From Atriophallophorus winterbourni (taxonomy: Eukaryota; Platyhelminthes; Trematoda; Plagiorchiida; Microphallidae): a stretch of DNA of 64,000 bases. A program made the position numbers and the translations under genes. The stretch spans positions 1 through 64,000 of the forward strand of contig JACCGJ010001447.1 in NCBI GenBank assembly GCA_013407085.1, in the 5' to 3' direction. Below the pieces are notes generated by a model. That model was not told the DNA's origin. It made no database searches and worked only from the letters and a program-made list of their open reading frames with translations. Positions 1 through 10,979 of this stretch are shown piece by piece (within the stretch, counting starts at the first letter, position 1; each line of letters begins with the position of its first letter).

Positions 1-227
1 AAAGATATTGCTCTATTCGGTACAATCTATCATAGAGCAACAAAGTCAGTAATGGGTATCACAATGTTGCGTCACGGAAAAGCATGCAAACTTGAGGTCC
101 GAGCAGAAGTGGGAGCGAACGGATTTGGACTCTAAATCTGAAGTGCATTACTGGTACCATTACGTTGGTAAACGTTTATGCACCGACGCTCTCTGCGACG
201 CCTGCTGAAAAAGACGCATTTTATCAT
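1..227 (+). mobile_element. RTE-X-like LINE remnant, endonuclease region, left edge
   Basis: From about position 155 the sequence matches the RTE-X copy at 9,738 onward almost base for base and encodes the endonuclease stretch containing YAPTLSATPAEKDAF. The match stops at 227 because a CR1-family element is inserted there, and resumes at 2,405. Positions 1-154 carry no frame I can assign with confidence; they may be more of the same endonuclease domain, since similarity to the 9.7 kb copy begins gradually rather than sharply. Confidence 0.6.
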
Positions 228-2399
228 GAATCAAGAAAATCATATATTTTCAAGAATCAAGATTTATGGTGATAAAAAGCTAATGCTTTACAGGTACCAT
301 TGAATGACAACTATTGCGAAAAAAAATTAATCAAAATCACATTGTTAATGTTTTTTGGGTTCGTGTTGCTTCAATACACCGGGCGAAATTCAGGGTTTTG
401 TTTGACGTATGCATCCAATTTCGATTTGAAAACATCAATTGTCGTTGGATTCACAACATCTTGCGGTAGCGCATTCCATAGAACCACTACGTTTTTTGAT
501 GTATTGATTGCTTCCATTTCGGTGGGAACGCTGCCGTCTACCGCCCCCAGCCGCGAATGTGTCTGACTCATGGTACTTGGTCTTGGTTGACAAAGTCTAA
601 TGTCTTTCGGTAATGCACGTTTTGCTATTTTCCATTCGGACTTGACAAATTCAGCCATGTCGGTAGTTAAAAAGGTAATCCTGAGAGGTTTCGGTCCGTC
701 TCCTTTATAGTTTATTGAAAAAGGCACCCGGCAAGTGTCAGTGATCACAACGTTAGAAATATTAAGCAAAGACGCAATGTAACGCCACTGCTTGAAGTCA
801 TGATCTGCTGTTTCCTGTCCCGATGCTTCAGTGGTATTTTCTGGTACCCCAAGTAGAACCATACTCCGCGATAACGTTTTTTCCTTAGTGTTTGAGGCAC
901 CCTTCCGTTCCCACCATGGCACATCAGGATATATCCGGCAATTTGAAGTCGGATCCGTCTTTAGTCGGTACGAATTTAGCAGTATGTTTTCGATATCAGC
1001 CTCGCACTTCAGTGTGACTCTTAGTAACCGAGGTTGATCACTATGAGGTGAGGTGGAATGGCGAGTTAGACGAATCAGTTTGTCAGGAGTAACATGCTCA
1101 ATTTGCAACTGTTGACAAATTTGAGACCATATGTCGAGGTCGTGTTTGTGTTTTCTATCTAACAAGCTCTCGCCGGACTCTTTAACATTCGTACATATTA
1201 CGCTTAATGAATGAGAATGCTTGTCGCGTGTCCGGTCATTCTTCATAGAATGTGAGGCTTTTTGATTTAGGTTTAGTGTGCCAGGCTCAGATTGTGCAGC
1301 GGAGGTCGACCGCAAAAGCATTTCTCTGTATGATTTTTGTACCACCGGGGGCGTTTCAATTGGTGCCGAATCGGTGCAGATAACATTAAGCGAAGTATTT
1401 TTCGTGGCAACTTTGGCCAAAGGAGCGTTCGACGTAGATGGTTTCTGCTTCAAGGCCTTTTTAAGTATCACTTCAGTGTCGCGTAATTTAACCTTTTTAG
1501 AAGCACTCTGTGGCGGTGAGGTCGAGCGTATCCCATTATTCAATTCAACTGTTTTAGTCTTGATTATTGGTCGTAGAGTATTCTTTAAATTTGCAAGTTC
1601 CTCTTCTATTATCAATAATCTATTCTCTATTGTATTATTCTCGTTTCTAGCAGAGAATTGTGTACTCTTGGGATTACGATTCGCTATTGAATTTCTACAG
1701 TCAATACAGAAATAGCAAACGGATGGGAGGTTTTGATCATTCACGATCTTTACACACTCATCGGTCAAAGTCTCATCGCAGGCCACGTGCACATGTATAT
1801 CACAAAAAATACATTTAACCAATGCACTATCATTGCTTACCGGGTACAGGCACTTGGCGCAGAGGTCAAGGTGGTTTGATGTCGCTGTCGGGTGAACAAC
1901 CGTCGTATGCACAACATGATCGATCGATTTTTCCGCGTGGGTGTTGGATCTCGTGACTCGACCACGCATTGTAGGCTGAATTGGGACGGCCGGTTGAAGA
2001 ATGGTCGTCAGTTCGACTGGTCGATTTAGCTGGGTTATAATTCTTGATTTGGTCATTTTGCGAATAATCCGTGATAACTCGATAACCACACAGAGTAGAG
2101 CACAGAATGGCGTATCAAAATGTGTAGTTCGATGAGATCTTTGCAATGAAAGCAAAAACCGTACGATAGTTAACTGTGGGAGAAAGTTTGCACGCGTGAG
2201 CAAACCGAGATATTTACGTTGAAACGGTAACTTTGTTGTTAATCGACGGACCAGCTCAAAACGTATAAATTCCGATAGCTCTCGTCAAAGTATAGCAAAA
2301 AGTTTTTGAACGGGTAAAATCCGAGTTGATTTGGCCAAGAAACGGGCAAAAGTGTCAGAGCAACGAAAATACGACCGCACGCCCTGTGTATTGATTAAG
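228..2399 (-). mobile_element. CR1-A family LINE, internally deleted, with 5-bp target duplication
   Basis: A minus-strand CR1 copy inserted into the RTE-X remnant. The target ATCAT is present on both sides (223-227 and 2400-2404), and the uninterrupted target can be read at 9,800-9,830. The 3' end lies at the left and finishes in the TTGATTC-type short repeats also seen at the end of the CR1-A copy at 8,799. It carries ORF1 and only the last few dozen codons of ORF2; endonuclease and reverse transcriptase are missing. It is therefore non-autonomous, although its remaining frame is open. Confidence 0.85.
371..2056 (-). CDS. CR1 ORF1 protein with PHD finger, fused in frame to the ORF2 tail
   Basis: ORF1 of CR1 LINEs is an RNA-binding/packaging protein. 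Counting from the longest possible start (2203), residues 115-169 hold a PHD-type zinc finger: C115-x2-C118, C131-x2-C134, H139-x2-C142, C163-x2-C166. I prefer the methionine at 2056 because the first 49 codons look like 5' leader and the homologous ORF1 at 46-47 kb starts close to its finger. The central part contains the PDVPWWERK and PLRITFLTTDM stretches shared with the other CR1 ORF1s here. The last residues, from VLWNALPQDVV to NPEFRPVY, are not ORF1: they match the end of the ORF2 protein at 8,658. The deletion that removed endonuclease and RT left the frame intact, giving a chimeric protein of about 560 residues. Confidence 0.75.
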   Translation of the reverse strand: MTKSRIITQLNRPVELTTILQPAVPIQPTMRGRVTRSNTHAEKSIDHVVHTTVVHPTATSNHLDLCAKCLYPVSNDSALVKCIFCDIHVHVACDETLTDECVKIVNDQNLPSVCYFCIDCRNSIANRNPKSTQFSARNENNTIENRLLIIEEELANLKNTLRPIIKTKTVELNNGIRSTSPPQSASKKVKLRDTEVILKKALKQKPSTSNAPLAKVATKNTSLNVICTDSAPIETPPVVQKSYREMLLRSTSAAQSEPGTLNLNQKASHSMKNDRTRDKHSHSLSVICTNVKESGESLLDRKHKHDLDIWSQICQQLQIEHVTPDKLIRLTRHSTSPHSDQPRLLRVTLKCEADIENILLNSYRLKTDPTSNCRIYPDVPWWERKGASNTKEKTLSRSMVLLGVPENTTEASGQETADHDFKQWRYIASLLNISNVVITDTCRVPFSINYKGDGPKPLRITFLTTDMAEFVKSEWKIAKRALPKDIRLCQPRPSTMSQTHSRLGAVDGSVPTEMEAINTSKNVVVLWNALPQDVVNPTTIDVFKSKLDAYVKQNPEFRPVY

Positions 2400-2404
2400 A
2401 TCAT

Positions 2405-3945
2405 AACCACGGAAGTGTTCTCAAAAACGTACCACAAAGTAACCGTGCAGTGGTATTGGTTGATTTCAATGCTAGAGTTGATGCAGATTACGAGTCTTGG
2501 CAAAATTGTCTCGGGAGGTTCGGTGTGGGTAAAACCAATGAAAACGGACAACGCCTTTTAGAATTGTGCACACAGAATCAGTCTTTGTGTCAGTAACACT
2601 TTCTTTCAAAAAAACCACAGCATAACGTCTGTTGGAAACATCATCGCTCTAAGCATTGGCATCAGCTTGATCTTATTATTGTTAGACGCACAAATATAAT
2701 AAGCGTACATCTCACCAGATCATATCAAATCCGAGTTCAACAAGACAACCCGACTAGAATCGGCTTCAAAAAACTGAGAATCAATAAAAAGCTGCATATG
2801 CAAAGTTGCGCTTTCCACTTTTGGTCCGAAGAAAGCGCGAACGAGCGACTGGTTTGAAGCAAAAGCTTCTGAGTTGACTGCTGTTTTGGATGAGAAACGG
2901 TCAGAATTATTAAGGTTCAAATGTATGCCAACAGATGAAAACTTACGACTTATAAAAGCTGCTAGAAATAAGGTCCAACAGAAGATGTGCAAATGACTAT
3001 TGGACAGAAATTAGCCTCAGTATTCAAAAAGCTGCGGATACTGGAAATTTTCACGGTATGTATGATGGGATCAAGAGAGCTATTGGCCCAAACAAACTTA
3101 AAACGGCTCCCATTAAGTCTTTATCTGGTAACCCGATTGTCGACAAAACTCAACAGATGGAAAGATGAGTAGAGCACTTTTTATCTCTCTACTCTAGGGA
3201 CAGTGAGGTTCTACCGCATGCGCTTGAAAATTTCGAGCGGTTGCCGACCATTGAATATATAGATACCCCTCCTACTCTTGATGAGCTCGGTAGGGCAATC
3301 GACCGCTTAGCGAACGGGAAGGCCCCTGGTGTCGACGGAATTCCACATGAGCTCATCAAATGCGGTAGAGCAGCATCATTACAACTTTTTCAGCTTTTTC
3401 AGTGCTGCAGGTTTAGTGCGAGACACAAAGTTCATCACACTATTTAACAATAACGGCGATAGAGGCGACTTCCACAATTACGGAGGAATCTCCCTTCTGA
3501 ATGTTGAAGGCAAATTGTTTGCTAAAGTATTACAGATCCGGCTACAAGTTTTAGCTGATATAATTTACTACGAATATCGATGTGGTTCCGCATTTCAACC
3601 TGAACCGGTGAGAGCAGGAACCAAGGCACAAAATGTGCTAATCTTTGACTTGCTGTTTGCTGATGATGCAGCCATTATTGCTCAATCCCAATAGACGCTC
3701 CAGTCGTTAGTAGACTGATTTTCGTCGTCAAAGACTTTGGGCTGTTAATCAGCATGAGCAAGACCAAAATTCCTGGTCAAGGGAATGTATCGCCACCAAT
3801 CATCACTGTTGGAAACTGTCAGCTTGAACCAGCACATTATTTTTCAAATATCTTAGTTTAACCATTGCTGATAACCTCTCGCTCGACAAAGATATTGAAA
3901 AGCGCACTGGCAGAGCAGCTGTCATTTTGCCCAGGGGTAACCGTA
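2405..3945 (+). mobile_element. RTE-X LINE remnant (copy 1), endonuclease to RT, decayed
   Basis: Continuation of the element interrupted at 228-2399. It runs parallel to the copy at 9,840-11,770. Recognisable pieces are the end of the endonuclease (2405-2700, including WKHHRSKHWHQ in a shifted frame), the RT linker with DRLANGKAPGVDGIPHELIK (about 3290-3360), and the RT active-site stretch LLFADDAA (about 3645-3680). Frameshifts and stops separate them, and the palm block between 3,580 and 3,600 is deleted relative to copy 2. The element stops near 3,945, where CR1-B 3' flank begins. Several lesions are shared with copy 2. Confidence 0.75.
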
Positions 3946-4390
3946 TGCCTGTATTGTTGATTTTCTTATCTGAGCACAAAAGCAATTTTAGTTGATAAAC
4001 AATCTAAATTTTCTATTTATCTCACAGAGCGATCAGCATTCAAATGATCCGATACACCGAACCCCTTGACTAACCATAAGACCATCCTTTCGTGTGAACA
4101 ACAAATTCAACCATTTTTTGTTATTCAATTGAGATGCCTGAAGTGTGAATATTTTGCTCAGTGAGCACACATTTAGAATTTTCTTTATGAATATTAAAGT
4201 TTAATAAACGAGAACTAATGTTCATTGTATCAGTGAATCAAGGACGGGAAATTTGGAATGTGAATAATGATTCTGATAGTTACAAGATTCAAAAATAGAC
4301 ATCGGGTCGAATGATAAAATATATCAAAAATTGTTAGACATTATTTTCAAACGAGATAAACCTACTTGTCCATGTGGGCATCTAGTGATC
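3946..4390 (-). repeat. CR1-B copy 1, 3' non-coding end or attached repeat module
   Basis: AT-rich sequence repeated with high similarity at 24,195-24,620, 39,075-39,490 and 57,537-57,795. In every case it lies just beyond the C-terminal coding end of the minus-strand CR1-B element, so it is most simply its 3' untranslated region plus flank. No coding frame is visible. The run TTTAATAAACG in it would be a polyadenylation-like signal on the plus strand only, so I give it no weight. Confidence 0.55.
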
Positions 4391-6630
4391 TCTTAAAAAT
4401 GTCAATGCTTACAGATTGTAGCACGTGAGTAGGTAAACTGTTTCGAACTTGCATATTTTCGGCTGTTCAACATGCTCTGCTGTTGGTGAAGTTCAGTTTG
4501 GTGACCACGTAGATGTGTGTTACGGAATAGATGAAACAAACGATTACAAGGATGATTTGTTTGATTGGGCAGTGTCCAAATAACGATTAGTGCTCCTCGT
4601 TGGCGTCTGTATTGAGCTAAATTTAAATTCAATATTTTAAGTCTCTTTCGTACGGATAATTGGAAAGTCCCAGGACCAGGTTTGTAGCTCTGCGCTGTGC
4701 AGTTTTAAATAGCCGGGTATATTTTTCAATCAAGGAGCCCTTGCCGGTACGGTATATTCGATATGAGGACGTATGTAGGTGAAAATCAATTTGCAGATAA
4801 TGTTGGCGTCAAACGAACCCAGGACTGTTCTAAGGCGATGCAAGTTGCTTTTAGCTTTGCTGGCAGCGAGGCGAAATCGCCTTGAGTTTCCTATGTCAGC
4901 TTGGATAATCACGCGTAATTCTTTTTCGGAGGAGGCGGTATTTTTTATATACTTACGCCCTGGAAATTATTCTTTTTTCAACTTGCTGTTGAGGGACAAT
5001 AGGCTGCATTTCAAAGCATTCAGTGGCATAACGTTGTATAGGGACCAAGTGTAAATTTTATCGTTATCCCGTTTCAGTTTCTGCGCGATGGCTGTGTAGT
5101 TTATCTTGCGCAAAGCTTTGCGATATCAGCGAAAATAAGCACAGACAACTGCCCTACAGTAGGCAAGTCGTTAATATATATATAAATAAAAAGCGGTCCG
5201 AGGACTGATCCTTGTGGGACACCGCGGGCAACTTTAGTTGACTCGGATAGTTCATTTTTGACTCTCACGTACATCTCACGGGATATCAACCATTCGTTAA
5301 TCTATGCATGGAGTTTAACCTGTACTCCGTAGGTGAGTAGTTTCGACGAAAGTATTTCGTGATTGACACGATCGAAAAGCTTTTAAGAAATCGATATAAA
5401 TCACGTCTACGGAGTTGCAAGCATCCATTAGCTCAGACGAAGCTTTTTTGCTAATAGCCAGTTTTTCAGACAAGATAGTTTTTTCCAGAATCCATGCAGT
5501 GCTTTGGAGATTAAATTACTAATCTCAAAGTGATTCCGCAACGCATTCGATTTTATGGACTCCATTACTTTCGATAGCACTGGTAATAAAGCTATCGGAC
5601 GATAGTTTAATAGATTTTTTCTCTCGCCACCCTTGTAGATGGGACTAATCAGGGCAGTTTTTCAAATTTCTGACGCAAGGCTCTGCTCGAACATTATCGT
5701 GAACACGTCAGATATCGGTATTAATTATTCCGAAGACAGATTATACAGAATGTTTAGGTGTTTGAACAACGTTGGGGGGGGGGGAATTCCATCCGTAAAT
5801 AATTGGCAGCCTGCAGCTTTCAGAGTTTAAAGACTGTCCATGGATCGACACTCGTGATATTATTGATGTAACTTGTTTTCGGAAAACGTTTGCACAATCT
5901 TTAAATGATGTCACTATGCCAGTAGCAGAGGCCAGTGGCGGTATTCCCATTTTAACATTCCGGAGGTCGTTGATGTGTTTGTACAATGCTTTTGGATTCG
6001 TAACGAATTTTTCGACTAGACTGATTTGGTAATCTTTTCTGTCTTTTCGATTGAGTGAGCCACAATTATTTCGCAATAAGGTTCAGTAGCACCAAGTTAG
6101 CCCAGACGGATGGATCAAGTATTTGTTCCAGGCATTGTCACGCTTACACATCCATTTCCAAGTAAGGCTTCTGAGAGGCTTTTTCGGACGCTGTTTGCTG
6201 CATATCATTTTCACATTCGATGATAAATCAAAGATAATAAAAAGTTGGTTGTAAAACGTTTCCCAGATTTCCTTAGCTGATTTGAGTTCAAGGAACTTCT
6301 ATTGATTTGCAGTTGTGAGAGCTCGAACCAAGTCATAGTTCACAATTGTATTTGTTCGTTGAGTATTTCCTACTTGTTCGTGTTGATAAATATAATCAAA
6401 TGTCATGACAACATGATCACTTAATCCGAGTGGAGCTGTATAGGAAAAAGATTCTATCATGAGTGCTTCGTTTTTCAGTATGCGGACCAGGGTAGATGGG
6501 GTGTGTTTAGATCGAAATCGCGTTGGTAGTCGTACATGGTTGTATAAATGGGTGCAAGTCATTATTTCTTGAAGAAAGCTCTGTAATGCGTGTTGCAAGT
6601 GTCGGTACAATAAAATCATCGAGAAGGAGC
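4391..6630 (-). pseudogene. CR1-B copy 1, ORF2 (endonuclease-RT) decayed, downstream part
   Basis: Read right to left this is the CR1 pol gene from the endonuclease to the C-terminus. Identified pieces: endonuclease end with SYTAPLGLSDHVVMTFDY (6,300-6,640); linker with NPKALYKHINDLRNVKMGIPP (5,740-6,080); RT motif with GVPQGSVLGPL (about 5,200-5,240); LASSKA-type thumb region (4,730-4,910); C-terminal RGALIVIWTL and NTHLRGHQ (4,400-4,630). Stops and frameshifts separate every block. The same blocks occur at 24.6-26.4 kb and 39.5-41.3 kb. A G10 run at 5,774 and a TA-rich tract near 5,175 are local slippage features. Confidence 0.8.
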
Positions 6631-8804
6631 GAATGATGTTCAACTTGATTCTAGTGACTCAAATACACATTATAACTCTCTGATAAACTACCTTCAGATG
6701 CAAATCCAGTCGAAATCTCGATATATTCAGAGGAAAGATGTCCACACCCTCCGTTTCTCTGTTCGCAGCAGAACTAGAAAATGGATTTCATTGAAAAGGC
6801 GTGCTTGGGTTACTCATTGCAATAACGTCACCCCTACATCTTGGCTACAATTTTGCAGAATACGTAACAGAGTCACCACCCTAATTCGGCAGGACAAAAA
6901 ACAGTACCAGCAACATATGGTGGAACGAATGGAAGCGAATCCGAAACTATTGTACAAAATTGTGAATGACAGAACCAAAGTTAAACCAGGTGTTTTCCCG
7001 ATCATGACAGAAGAAGGTTTGACTGTCACAGTCCAAGAGACGGCGGATGCGCTTGCGTGCTTTTACTCTCAAGTCTACTGCCCTAAAAAGCAATTATTGC
7101 ATCATGAATTATCAAACACTGTAGAACCACTAACTGAGCCCGTGATCGATCAACTGGTGGTAGAGCGACATTTACGTCGATTGAATACAAAGAAATCTCC
7201 CGGGGAGGACAATATTACCCCAGCGATTCTTCATGTGTGTTATAGAGAGCTTTCAAATAGCTTAGCGGCGGTTTTCATCCAGAGTCTTGGTGAAGGTTGT
7301 GTACCTTTGGCTTGGAAAGCGGGTGTGGTAACACCAATTTATAAAGGTGGCAGTCGTTCTGACGCAGCAAATTACAGACCTGTAACGATGCTACCATGTA
7401 TTTTAAAAATTATGGAGCGCATTATATCTGAATGTATTGTGGGTCAGCTTGAAGCACGACGTCTTTTGTCAGCAGCACAACACGGGTTCCGCCGGACCAG
7501 ATCTTGTCTTTCGAATTTACTGATCACACTAAATGATTGGACGATGTCGCTCGATCAAGGCTATACGGTACATGCTTGTTATATTGATATTTCAAAGGCT
7601 TTTGACAAGGTCGACCACAGCTTGCTCTGCAAAAGCTAGTGCGATATGGAATAACAGGTAACTTACTATCGTGGCTAACAGATTATCTGACCGATCGGCA
7701 CGTGCGAGTTCGCATTGACGGAGTATTGTCGAAAAGTATCGATGTCACGAGCGGGGTGCCTCAAGGTTCAGTGCTCGGACCTATTCTTTTCCTGTTATAT
7801 ATAAATGATATAACTGAAATAGTGCGATGCAAGCTCGTTCTTTTTGCAGATGACATTAAAATATGGAAGCAAATCCGATCTAATGAAGATTGTTTAATGC
7901 TGCAAAACGACTTGGATGTTCTGTATCGCTGGTCTCTAGAGAATCAAATGCCTTTCAGCCTACGTAAATGTCATATGTTACAGCTTGGCCGTAACTGCGA
8001 ATATACATACCATCTAGGCCACGATATCCTAAATTGGACCACCACTGAAAAGGACCTCGGAATTTGGATTACTAATAACCTGAAACCGAATATGCATTGT
8101 AGAAAAGTGTTTAATCGGGCATGTGGTATATTAGGAATCCTGAGAAGAATTTTCGGACGGTTCTCGTCCAAAACAATTCCTCGTATTTTAAATACTTACA
8201 TCCATCCAACGATGGATTATTTGATCCCAGCCTGGGCACCGTGGTTGCGCAAAGACATCGAGATCCTGGATCGAATATACCACAAAGCTACAAAGTTAGT
8301 TGAAGGGATGCAGCGGGTCCCGTATCAAGAGCGAATGGCCATCCTTGGTTTGCGTGATTTTACACGAAGACGAATGAGGATCGACCTGATTCTGGCTTAC
8401 AAGATACTGCGGATCGAAAACCATCCGCTTAGCGAACTAATAAAAGTAAACTCCCCTCGAAATACACGCAGTCACTCGTGTTGCCTCGAAATACCGCACT
8501 CAAGACTTGATTGTCGTCGCTATTTCTTCTCTGTGCGTATCTGCTTTCTATGGAATGCGCTACCGCAAGATGTTGTGAATGCAACGACAATTGGTGTTTT
8601 CAAATCGAAATTGGATGCATACGTCAAACAAAACCCTGAATTTGGCCCGGTGTATTGAAGCATCATGAACCCAGAAAAATATTAACAATGTGATTTTGAT
8701 TAAATTTTTCTTTTTGCAATAGTTGTCATCCAATGGTACATGTAAAGCATTAGCTTTTTATCACCATAAAATCTTGATTCTTGATTCTTCTTGATTCTTG
8801 AATG
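6631..8804 (+). mobile_element. CR1-A LINE, 5'-truncated, inserted in CR1-B with GAATG duplication
   Basis: Plus-strand insertion at 6636-8799 flanked by GAATG on both sides (6631-6635, 8800-8804). The uninterrupted target can be read in CR1-B copies 2 and 3 (around 29,930 and 41,765). The element keeps the linker, RT and C-terminal domains of ORF2 and a 3' untranslated region of about 140 nt. It ends in tandem TTGATTC-like repeats at 8,772-8,799, the usual kind of CR1 3' terminus. Endonuclease and ORF1 are absent through 5' truncation. Confidence 0.9.
6698..8658 (+). pseudogene. CR1-A reverse transcriptase (ORF2), one frameshift
   Basis: Two consecutive frames make up one RT. The first (6698-7639) has the linker motif NPKLLYKIVNDRTKVKPGV, KKSPGEDNITP, NYRPVTMLPCILKIMERII, QHGFRRTRSCLSNLL and the first catalytic aspartate in CYIDISKAFDKVDH. 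The second (7639-8658) has GVPQGSVLGPILF, the catalytic LFADDIKIW, EKDLGIWI, YIHPTMDYLIPAW and the C-terminal FLWNALPQDVVN. The break lies close to 7,625, just after VDHSLL, and is explained by one missing base; otherwise the frame is open to the stop at 8,658. The protein would lack endonuclease even without the frameshift. High integrity suggests a fairly recent insertion. Confidence 0.85.
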
Positions 8805-9735
8805 TGAGTATAGGAGCTTCAATGCAAAACGTATTGCATTAGAAAGAACAGTGTCAGTGGGATACGATGAAGAAGGGGGGCGATAAATCAATGCTAAGAT
8901 GCACTTACTTTTATCATGCAAGTCAATAAAGCAAAACAATGTATCTGGGACATCTAGCTCAGGGGAGAAAAGTATAGTGCAGTTAATGCTTTCATATAAG
9001 TAGAGAAGAACACTGCCACCTTTTTTTGCTCGATCTTTTCTGTAAATCATCATGTGTGGGATTTTGAAATCAGAGTCGTGTATAGAATTACTCAACCAGA
9101 TTTCTATCAATACAATAAAATCCCAAAACGCCACGGTCGCACGTGAATAAAGTTCAGTGAACTTGCCCAGAAAGCCCTGAGCATTGGTGTAACAGCATGA
9201 TAGATATTTGATTTTTGTTTCAGATGAAGAACTCATAGTTGTGTATTCTCCGACATAGAATTGGTCGGCTGCTCCAGGTTTTTTGTCTTAGGTGCATTTG
9301 ATTGACTTGGTAGCGAAGTCAATTCAGAAACAATAATGCTCATGCGTTTTATGTCGTATACAGCCCGAATACGAATTTCAAGATGTGTGTATTTTCGGCA
9401 TTAATACCACGCATCGAGTATTCTATCATTCATCTCATCGTGCGGAATATTATTTTGAGAGAAAGAGGTTCCTTTTTAGGTTTAAGGCGCATAACTTGAG
9501 TCGTTATTATTTCCTTTAAACCTAGAATCTCTTGTAAAAATCTTTATTCACTGCAATCGTGTTGCAGACGTTTACTGGATTCTTCGTCGATCGAACTGCT
9601 TATAACAGCTCTAAGATTTATAGCCTGTTTTGCTAGTTCAGGATTATTACGACGTATTTGCTGTTCTTTTCACGAAATGTCTGGAAATATTCGCACAGCC
9701 GATTTGATTAAAAATAAAAGAGATGAGGCGAGCAT
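8800..9735 (-). pseudogene. CR1-B copy 1, start of endonuclease and end of ORF1
   Basis: Resumption of CR1-B on the other side of the CR1-A insertion. On the minus strand 8,800-9,236 encodes the N-terminus of ORF2: YTNAQGFLGKF (endonuclease Asn motif), IVLIEIWLS (Glu motif position), and ALIYRPPSSS. Positions 9,250-9,735 match the C-terminal half of the ORF1 seen intact at 30,246-30,863. The continuous frame 8,700-9,236 runs on into the antisense of the CR1-A tail, which is accidental. CR1-B is cut at about 9,735, where RTE-X copy 2 begins. Confidence 0.75.
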
Positions 9736-9737
9736 TA

Positions 9738-10880
9738 GTGCTACCATTACGTTGGTCATCGTTTATGCACCGACGCTCTCTGCGACGCCTGCTGAAAAAG
9801 ACGCATTTTATCATAACCACGGAAGTGTTCTCAAAAACGTGCCACAAAGTAACCGTGCAGTGGTATTGGTTGATTTCAATGCTAGAGTTGATGCAGATTA
9901 CGAGTCTTGGCAAAATTGTCTCGGGAGGTTCGGTGTGGGTAAAACCAATGAAAACGGACAACGCCTTATAGAATTGTGCACACAGAACAGTCTTTGTGTC
10001 AGTAACACTTTCTTTCAAAAAAACCACAGCATAACGTCTGTTGGAAACATCATCGCTCTAAGCATTGGCATCAGCTTGATCTTATTATTGTTAGACGCAC
10101 AAATATAATAAGCGTACATCTCACCAGATCATATCAAATCCGAGTTCAACAAGACAACCCGACTAGAATCGGCTTCAAAAAACTGAGAATCAATAAAAAG
10201 CTGCATATGCAAAGTTGCGCTTTCCACTTTTGGTCCGAAGAAAGCGCGAACGAGCGACTGGTTTGAAGCAAAAGCTTCTGAGTTGACTGCTGTTTTGGAT
10301 GAGAAACAGTCAGCATTATTGAGGTTCAAATGTATGCCAACAGAGGAAAACTTACGACTTATAAAAGCTGCTAGAAATAAGGTCCAACAGAAGATGTGCA
10401 AATGACTATTAAACAGAAATTAGCCTCAGTATTCAAAAAGCTGCGGATATTGAAAATTTTTCACGGTATGTATGATGGGATCAAGAGAGCCGTTGGCCCA
10501 AACAAACTTAAAACGGCTCCCATTAAGTCTTTATCTGGTAGCCCGATTGTCGACAAAACTCAACAGATGGAAAGATGGGTAGAGCACTTTTCATCTCTCT
10601 ACTCTAGGAACAGTAAGGTTCTACCGCATGCGCTTGAAAATTTCGAGCGGTTGCCGACCATTGAATATCTAGATACCCCTCCTACTCTTGATGAGCTCGG
10701 TAGGGCAATCGACCGCTTAGCGAATGGGAAGGCCCCTGGTGTCGACGGAATTCCACATGAGCTCATCAAATGCGGTAGAGCAGCATTATTACAACTTCTT
10801 CACCATTTCATTTTTTGTGCTGGCTGGAGGGGGTGTGTGTCCCACAAGAGATGCGAGACACAAAGATCATCACGCTAAAT
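9738..10880 (+). pseudogene. RTE-X copy 2, endonuclease and linker, frameshifted
   Basis: The frame from 9,738 keeps endonuclease motifs (DFNARV; GVGKTNENGQRL; LCVSNTFF) but shifts near 10,030. Beyond it the WKHHRSKHWHQLDLIIVRR block is found in another frame. Multiple stops follow between 10,250 and 10,400. The frame 10,396-10,878 gives the linker and the RT entry motif LANGKAPGVDGIPHELIK. The same frameshift and stop positions recur in copy 1 (2,405-3,440), so both descend from one already defective sequence. Confidence 0.7.
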
Positions 10881-10979
10881 AAGCATAAGTGACACAGAGG
10901 CGACTGCAACAATTACAGAAGAATCTCCCTTCTGAATGTTGTAGGCAAATTGTTCGCTAAATTCTTACAGATCCGGCTA

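Noticed and set aside
300..566. 88-codon plus-strand frame at the left edge
   Set aside because: It lies antisense to the CR1-A 3' untranslated region and ORF end and has no homologous support.
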